DNA from: Verrucomicrobiaceae bacterium
GTDB lineage: Bacteria; Verrucomicrobiota; Verrucomicrobiae; Verrucomicrobiales; Akkermansiaceae
Assembly: GCA_947372405.1 (NCBI GenBank)
Contig: CANBTO010000243.1
Location: 1 to 7,423 of the forward strand
Reading direction: 5' to 3'
Length of the DNA: 7,423 nt
This document shows positions 5,514 through 7,423 of this stretch, in pieces. Made by a program: the position numbers and the translations under genes. The first letter of the stretch is position 1, and each line of letters opens with the position of its first letter. The notes beneath the pieces are model-generated. The model had not been told where the DNA came from and ran no database searches. It worked only from the letters and a program-made list of their open reading frames with translations.

Positions 5514-5993
5514 ATGGACCTCATCCTCCTCCGTCACGGCAAAGCCCAGGATTTCAATCCCGAGGGCGATGCTGGCCGCGAGCTCGTCGATAAAGGCCGC
5601 GAACAGGCGCGACGTGCCGCAAAGCTCCTCAAACACGCGGGCAAGCTGCCGGAAATCGTGCTCACCAGCCCGCTCGTCCGCGCCCGCCAGACGGCCGATG
5701 AGTTCTGCAAAACCGGCGACATTCCAGGTGAAATCATCCAGGGCTGGATCGCCTGCGGCATGCACCCGGAGCAGGCGCTGCGTGAACTCACAGGCTTCAG
5801 CGAATTCAAGTCCGTCGCCATCGTCGGTCACGAACCGGACCTCTCCAACCTCATCGAATGGGTGCTCGGCACCACCACCGGCGGTGTGCTGATGAAAAAA
5901 GGCGCGATCGCCTGTCTGCGCATCAATCCGCCATCACGCAACGGCTCGCTGCTTTTCCTCATTCCGCCGAGACTCGCGGACGGGGAAGACTGA
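5514..5993 (+). CDS. sixA: Phosphohistidine phosphatase SixA-like
   Basis: 159 aa, the short single-domain size typical of SixA within the histidine phosphatase (phosphoglycerate mutase-like) superfamily. SixA removes phosphate from phosphohistidine in cytoplasmic phosphorelay or phosphotransferase proteins. The active-site signature is LLRHGKA, with R7, nucleophile H8 and G9. SPLVRARQTA (52-61) carries the second arginine (R56), and VGHEPDLS (104-111) carries the second histidine, H106, all expected for this family. The C-terminus is short and ends soon after the last strand. It begins 45 nt after fabG on the same strand and lacks a clear Shine-Dalgarno site, so it is probably transcribed with fabG. 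Which protein it dephosphorylates cannot be told from this window; no histidine kinase or PTS gene is present. Confidence 0.9.
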   Translation: MDLILLRHGKAQDFNPEGDAGRELVDKGREQARRAAKLLKHAGKLPEIVLTSPLVRARQTADEFCKTGDIPGEIIQGWIACGMHPEQALRELTGFSEFKSVAIVGHEPDLSNLIEWVLGTTTGGVLMKKGAIACLRINPPSRNGSLLFLIPPRLADGED

Positions 5994-6246
5994 GTAATTG
6001 GCCGGACTCCATCCTTTGAAGCCATCATCACCGCGGTAAAACCGGCACAGCCTCCACCTTCCGTGATTCTCGGGATGCACACGCCCGCTGGCGGAGTGGG
6101 CGAACTCCGCAGGGCTTCGAATTGGCATCGAAGGATAAGAATCCAGGCCAACCGTGGCGCTGAAATGGATGGACAAATCGAAACCTGTGAAAAACATGAC
6201 GGCAAATGGAAGATGACCATTCACACACCAAACCTACCGACTCTCA
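5994..6246. other. Intergenic region, no gene supported
   Basis: 253 nt between sixA and the carbonic anhydrase gene. Open frames on both strands here are short, run into the neighbouring genes, and show no family motif, so I do not call a gene. The region contains one strong hairpin (6091-6110). It must hold the end of the fabG-sixA transcript and the promoter of the carbonic anhydrase gene, but I see neither a U-tract terminator nor a good -35/-10 pair. Confidence 0.5.
6091..6110. repeat. Perfect 7-bp hairpin in intergenic region
   Basis: GCGGAGT (6091-6097) and ACTCCGC (6104-6110) pair perfectly around the 6-nt loop GGGCGA. No T-run follows on either side, so it is not a standard intrinsic terminator. 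It could be a processing or RNA-stability element after sixA, or part of an interspersed repeat; genome context would be needed to tell. Confidence 0.4.
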
Positions 6247-6921
6247 ATGAAACATCTCACATCATGCCTATACCTTGCGGCCGTCTCCGTTCTAACAAAC
6301 TGCACCGCCCTCAACCCGTCCGCCTCGCAATCCCATCAACTCAACTCGGACGTCTCTCCGGACCAGGCACTTGCCCTGCTAAAAGCCGGTAATGAGCGCT
6401 ATGTGAGCGGGCGCCACGCGTCACAAGACAATCCCTCCGAACGCCGTGCGACTTTGGCGAAAGGACAGAAACCCTTCGCCGTGGTGATCGGCTGCGCCGA
6501 CTCACGCACCGCACCGGAAATCATCTTCGACCAGCAACTTGGCAGTCTTTTCGTGTGCCGCGTGGCGGGCAACGTGACCGATCCGGTGGTGCTTGGTTCG
6601 GTGGAATACGCCGTGGAACACCTGCATGCGCCTTTGATCGTGGTGCTCGGCCACAGCAAATGTGGCGCCGTTTCGGCCGCTCTGGCCGGAGGGCACGCTC
6701 CCGGCAACATCGGCAGCCTGCTGGAACACGTCCACACCGGCAGCGGCTTGCCGGCGGACAAGGACGCCAAGACCGGCGTGGCCGTCTCCAACAACACGGT
6801 CTATCAGAAAAAAACCATCACGGCGAACAGCGAGATCATCCGCAAATTCGTAAAAGAGCGAAAAGTGCGCGTCGCCAGCGGTGTCTATTCGCTCGATACC
6901 GGCAGCGTCACCTGGCAGTGA
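6247..6921 (+). CDS. Beta-class carbonic anhydrase with lipoprotein-like signal peptide
   Basis: 224 aa. The enzyme interconverts CO2 and bicarbonate using a zinc ion. The zinc ligands are C83 (in GCADSR), H136 and C139 (in GHSKCGA), with the D85-R87 pair that controls metal coordination and catalysis. The helix DQALALLKAGNERYVSGR (39-56) and the C-terminal YSLDTGSV strand are typical of bacterial beta-carbonic anhydrases. Residues 1-18 are a hydrophobic signal sequence ending LTNC, so C19 is a possible lipid-attachment site. Asn just before the Cys deviates from the usual Gly/Ala/Ser, leaving ordinary secretion or another cleavage point possible. Either way the enzyme is probably outside the cytoplasm, likely periplasmic. 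The start lies after a 253-nt gap, without a Shine-Dalgarno sequence. It is followed by a likely terminator, so it is probably a single-gene unit. Catalytic assignment is secure; the lipoprotein call is moderate. Confidence 0.93.
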   Translation: MKHLTSCLYLAAVSVLTNCTALNPSASQSHQLNSDVSPDQALALLKAGNERYVSGRHASQDNPSERRATLAKGQKPFAVVIGCADSRTAPEIIFDQQLGSLFVCRVAGNVTDPVVLGSVEYAVEHLHAPLIVVLGHSKCGAVSAALAGGHAPGNIGSLLEHVHTGSGLPADKDAKTGVAVSNNTVYQKKTITANSEIIRKFVKERKVRVASGVYSLDTGSVTWQ

Positions 6922-6925
6922 ACAC

Positions 6926-6950
6926 TGCGCCGCCAAACGGCGTGTTTCCT
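6926..6950 (+). terminator. Probable intrinsic terminator of the carbonic anhydrase gene
   Basis: CGCCG (6928-6932) pairs with CGGCG (6938-6942) around a CCAAA loop; G-U pairs can extend the stem by two. It is followed by the imperfect T-rich run TGTTTCCTT, starting 5 nt after the stop codon. Alternatively AACAC at 6921-6925 pairs with GTGTT at 6942-6946 with a small bulge, giving a longer stem. Position and stem support termination; the T-run is interrupted, so strength is uncertain. Confidence 0.5.
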
Positions 6951-7032
6951 TCATTCTCCTGCTCATTCTCAGCCTGCCGGGTTTTTAAATGAAGTTGATC
7001 CGGCGCGTGCATTGAAAGCAAACTGCCGCCCG

Positions 7033-7423
7033 ATGCCGCTCGTCCGCCACTGCCGCTTCACCGCGATTGATTTCGAATCCGCGGGCGCGGCGCGTGGCAT
7101 GACGGACAGTCCGGTGCAGGTGGGACTGGCCTCGTGGTCGGCGGAGGGCGGGCATGGCGACGCATTCGTTTCCTACCTTGCCACGGACCAGCCGGTGCAA
7201 TGGTCGGCCAGGAAAGTCCACGGCATCGGGCCGGAGGATCTGGCGGACGCCCCTTCCCTGCTCTCTTTGTGGCCGGAGCTAAAACGGCGCTTGTCCGGCG
7301 CGGTGGTGGTGGCCCACGGCAAAGGCACGGAGAAACGTTTCCTGCGGGCGTTTCCGGGGCATGGATTCGGTCCGTGGATCGACACGCTGCTGCTGGCACG
7401 CGCCGCCTGGCCCGGTCACGCGG
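7033..7423 (+). CDS. DEDDh-family 3'-5' exonuclease, C-terminus missing
   Basis: 130 complete codons are visible before the right edge, from the ATG at 7033 (a TTG at 7012 is a possible earlier start). The protein starts with a strand and the Exo I motif FTAIDFES, whose D13 and E15 are metal ligands in DnaQ-like exonucleases. KVHGIGPEDLADAP (61-74) is the typical segment between Exo I and Exo II in DNA polymerase III epsilon-like proteins. VVVAHGKGTEKRFLRAF (91-107) corresponds to Exo II, but the position normally Asp holds Glu (E100). WIDTLLLARAAWP (115-127) continues the family pattern. Exo III, with its His and Asp, would lie beyond the window. Likely role: trimming of DNA or RNA 3' ends, as a stand-alone exonuclease or repair enzyme; which one is not visible. 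It is on the same strand as the carbonic anhydrase gene but separated by a probable terminator. Confidence 0.82.
   Translation, partial: MPLVRHCRFTAIDFESAGAARGMTDSPVQVGLASWSAEGGHGDAFVSYLATDQPVQWSARKVHGIGPEDLADAPSLLSLWPELKRRLSGAVVVAHGKGTEKRFLRAFPGHGFGPWIDTLLLARAAWPGHA

Noticed and set aside
5934..6224. Open frames on either strand in the sixA-carbonic anhydrase gap
   Set aside because: They are short, overlap flanking genes, lack ribosome sites and show no motif; no basis for a gene or pseudogene call without a search.
1..7423. CRISPR array, transposon ends, tRNA/rRNA genes, phage or defence genes
   Set aside because: No regularly spaced repeats, transposase motif, tRNA-like cloverleaf or recognised defence domain was seen in reading both strands.

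Overview
The window is GC-rich and almost fully coding. It looks like chromosomal DNA from a member of the Verrucomicrobiota, probably a Luteolibacter/Verrucomicrobiaceae relative. The main evidence is a four-gene set of prepilin-like proteins whose members match, from memory of the families, the 'Verru_Chthon cassette' proteins A, B, C and D (TIGR02600, TIGR02598, TIGR02599, TIGR02596). These were described from Verrucomicrobium and Chthoniobacter. I could not run a search, so the phylum is an inference from these families.

Left part, minus strand (2576 down to 1): a tightly packed operon in the order D-B-C-A, with 4-nt ATGA overlaps between D/B and B/C and a 14-nt overlap between C/A. A is cut by the window edge. 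D, B and C carry prepilin leader plus N-terminal helix motifs of the form G|(F/S)(T/S)LIE. A has a similar helix but lacks the +5 glutamate. Order and properties parallel the minor pseudopilin block GspH-I-J-K (or FimT-PilV-PilW-PilX). In front of the operon lies a near-perfect sigma-54 (-24/-12) promoter, TTGGCAC-N5-TTGCA. It also moves the start of gene D about 90 nt inside the longest open frame. An imperfectly explained dyad at about -83 is a candidate enhancer-binding-protein site.

Middle part: upstream of the pilin operon and on the same strand is a 500-aa AsmA-like, membrane-anchored protein (4202-2700). Divergent from it, on the plus strand, is a 95-aa single-pass membrane protein (4389-4676), followed closely by fabG (3-oxoacyl-ACP reductase, 4722-5468) and sixA (histidine phosphatase, 5514-5993). 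The 186-nt divergent intergenic region carries an AT-rich cluster of three TTTCCA/TGGAAA half-sites and an adjacent 12-bp palindrome, a candidate shared operator.

Right part, plus strand: a 253-nt non-coding stretch with a perfect 7-bp hairpin, then a beta-carbonic anhydrase with a lipoprotein-like signal peptide (6247-6921), a probable terminator, and the 5' part of a DEDDh-family 3'-5' exonuclease (from 7033, cut by the edge). Most genes lack a clear Shine-Dalgarno sequence. I see no RNA gene, CRISPR array, transposon or phage signature. The most interesting unit is the sigma-54-driven pseudopilin cassette. It is a known family set of unknown function, not a wholly new system; the promoter and the GspHIJK correspondence are the parts that may be undescribed.
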